From Chitinophagaceae bacterium (GTDB taxonomy: Bacteria > Bacteroidota > Bacteroidia > Chitinophagales > Chitinophagaceae), in NCBI GenBank assembly GCA_003489485.1, contig DNMB01000001.1, positions 1 through 6,643 of the forward strand: DNA of 6,643 nt, read 5' to 3'. The translations under genes and the position numbers were made by a program. The notes beneath the pieces are model-generated. The model was not told where the DNA came from. It did no database searches and was given only the letters and a program-made list of their open reading frames with translations. The number at the start of each line of letters is the position of its first letter. The stretch's first letter is position 1. This document shows, piece by piece, positions 5,143 through 6,643 of this stretch.

Positions 5143-6643
5143 ATGTCAGCCATCACCCTACTGTTTCCGCACCAGCTCTTCGCCCAGCATCCCGCCTTGC
5201 AAAAAGACAGGGTCGTATGGCTTGTCGAAGAACCGCTTTTCTTTACCCAAGTACCCTTTCATCTTCAGAAGATCGTATTGCACCGGGCATCTATGAAGGC
5301 CTATGCAACGGAGCTGGAGAAAAAAGGGTTCAAGGTCCATTACGTGGAGACCCTCGATAAAAAGGCCGAAACAGGCGAGCTATTGCGTTGGCTGGCATCC
5401 AAAAAGATCAAAACGATCCACTATGCCGACACCCATGATCATTGGATCGAAAAACGATTAAAAAAAACTGCTGATTCTCTTGAGCTGGAGTTGAAAAAGT
5501 ATCCCTCTCCGGCATTTCTGAACCAGCTGCAAGAAGTAAAGGAATACTTCGACAAACGTAAGACCTATTTTCAAACCGACTTTTACATCAGCCAGCGAAA
5601 AAGCAGAAAATGGCTATTAAAGAACGACAAAGAACCCCTTGGCGATAAATGGACCTTCGACACAGATAACAGAAAGCCCTACCCGAAAGGCAAAACGCCT
5701 CCTGCTGCCTATCCGGTGCAAGCTACCGCACCGATAAAAGAAGCCATCACGTATGCCAAGCAACACTTTGCTTCTCACCCGGGTAACACGGATAAATTTT
5801 GCTACCCTGTAACCAGACAGGAGGCCCTTAAGCAACTTGATCTTTTTTTAAAACAACGGTTCAGTGAGTTCGGAGCTTACGAAGATGCCATGCAAGAAAA
5901 AGAAGTCTGGCTTCACCACTCTGTTCTCTCACCTGCCCTTAATATCGGACTGCTCACGCCAGATGAGATCTTAGATAAGGCTACTCAATATGCCTTACAA
6001 CACAAGATCCCGCTGGCGTCTCTGGAAGGATTTGGAAGACAGATCATGGGATGGAGAGAATTTATTCGTATCGTTTACGAGCGAGAGGGCGTTCGCCAAC
6101 GCACCCGTAACTACTGGAAGTTTTCCAGAAAGATCCCCTCCTCTTTTTGGAAGGGAACTACGGGCATACGACCCGTTGATGTGATAATAGAGCGACTGCT
6201 TGATTATGCCTATGCACATCACATAGAGAGGCTGATGGTGCTAGGTAATTTCATGTTGCTATGCGAATTCGACCCCGACCAGGTCTATGAATGGTTCATG
6301 GTCTTTTTTATCGACAGCTACGATTGGGTAATGGTTCCCAATGTATACGGAATGACCCAGTTCGCCGACGGTGGGATCATGACCACCAAACCCTACATCA
6401 GCGGCAGCAATTACCTGCTTAAGATGGGAGACTGGGATAAGAAAATGACCCTTACCCTTCCCAACAACGAAACAGTTAGTTGGACGGCCGTCTGGGATGG
6501 ATTATTCTGGCGTTTTATGCATACTCACCGTGCGTTCTTTTCAAAAAACCCCCGACTGGGAATGTTGCTAAAGACTTGGGATAAAATGGATCAGCCAAAA
6601 AAAGACACGCACCTGCGGTTAGCCAATAATTTTTTACAACTGC
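5143..6643 (+). CDS. cryptochrome/photolyase family protein, FeS-BCP (PhrB-like) lineage without cluster cysteines (3' partial)
   Basis: FAD-dependent, blue-light protein of the 'deoxyribodipyrimidine photolyase-related' family; characterised relatives (Agrobacterium PhrB, Rhodobacter CryB) repair (6-4) photoproducts. The frame is open from the ATG at 5143 to the window end, giving 500 codons with no stop or frameshift. Relatives are about 500-520 residues, so the stop should be very near. An N-terminal Rossmann-like DPRP domain (about 1-130) starts ITLLFPHQLF. The helical FAD domain carries LSPALNIGLL (262-271), EGFGRQIMGWREF (295-307), HIERLMVLGNFMLL (360-373), DSYDWVMVPNVYGMTQFADGG (391-411), TTKPYISGSNYLLKM (414-428) and VWDGLFWRFM (450-459). 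The positions I align with the four PhrB cluster cysteines are Met371, Asp432, Met435 and Ala449. Only Cys220 and Cys374 exist in the visible protein, so a [4Fe-4S] cluster cannot form. An in-frame GTG at 5134 is a less likely start. Whether it repairs DNA or signals light cannot be decided here. Confidence 0.93.
   Translation, partial: MSAITLLFPHQLFAQHPALQKDRVVWLVEEPLFFTQVPFHLQKIVLHRASMKAYATELEKKGFKVHYVETLDKKAETGELLRWLASKKIKTIHYADTHDHWIEKRLKKTADSLELELKKYPSPAFLNQLQEVKEYFDKRKTYFQTDFYISQRKSRKWLLKNDKEPLGDKWTFDTDNRKPYPKGKTPPAAYPVQATAPIKEAITYAKQHFASHPGNTDKFCYPVTRQEALKQLDLFLKQRFSEFGAYEDAMQEKEVWLHHSVLSPALNIGLLTPDEILDKATQYALQHKIPLASLEGFGRQIMGWREFIRIVYEREGVRQRTRNYWKFSRKIPSSFWKGTTGIRPVDVIIERLLDYAYAHHIERLMVLGNFMLLCEFDPDQVYEWFMVFFIDSYDWVMVPNVYGMTQFADGGIMTTKPYISGSNYLLKMGDWDKKMTLTLPNNETVSWTAVWDGLFWRFMHTHRAFFSKNPRLGMLLKTWDKMDQPKKDTHLRLANNFLQL

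Noticed and set aside
1..6643. Search by eye for CRISPR repeats, tRNA genes, insertion sequences, defence or phage genes
   Set aside because: No spaced direct repeats, cloverleaf-like segments, transposase motifs or foreign-looking genes were seen; almost all of the sequence is explained by seven housekeeping or metabolic genes.

Overview
The window looks like an ordinary chromosomal stretch from a Bacteroidetes bacterium, with the Chitinophagales/Cytophagales as the best guess. Three things point there: the protein sequences match Bacteroidetes-type members of each family as I recall them; no Shine-Dalgarno motif stands in front of any of the seven start codons; and one spacer holds a candidate TAnnTTTG -7 box. 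Base composition is close to balanced and coding density is very high. I see no mobile element, tRNA, rRNA, CRISPR array or phage gene.

Six genes run on the minus strand from about 5087 down to 1, in transcription order. They are a short-chain dehydrogenase/reductase (SDR), a monofunctional proline dehydrogenase, thymidylate synthase (thyA), dihydrofolate reductase (folA), a class I SAM methyltransferase of unknown substrate, and the start of the alpha subunit of the proton-translocating NAD(P) transhydrogenase (pntA, cut by the window edge). From proline dehydrogenase onward the gaps are only 8, 38, 8 and 39 nt, which suggests one transcript. The 83-nt SDR/proline dehydrogenase gap holds a weak terminator-like hairpin followed by a possible promoter, so the SDR may be a separate unit. 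ThyA and FolA form the classical dTMP cycle: ThyA oxidises methylene-THF to DHF, and FolA reduces it back with NADPH. Transhydrogenase is a source of that NADPH.

Divergent from the SDR, with only 55 nt between the two start codons, a photolyase/cryptochrome gene of the prokaryotic FeS-BCP (PhrB/CryB-like) lineage runs on the plus strand and leaves the window probably just short of its stop. The visible 500 residues contain only two cysteines, so it cannot hold the four-cysteine [4Fe-4S] cluster that gives the lineage its name. The 55-nt spacer contains a perfect 7-bp inverted repeat that could be an operator for one or both genes.

No clearly novel multi-gene system is visible. The points most worth a second look are the cluster-less photolyase, the divergent inverted repeat, the SDR lacking its catalytic serine, and the uncharacterised methyltransferase placed between folA and pntA.
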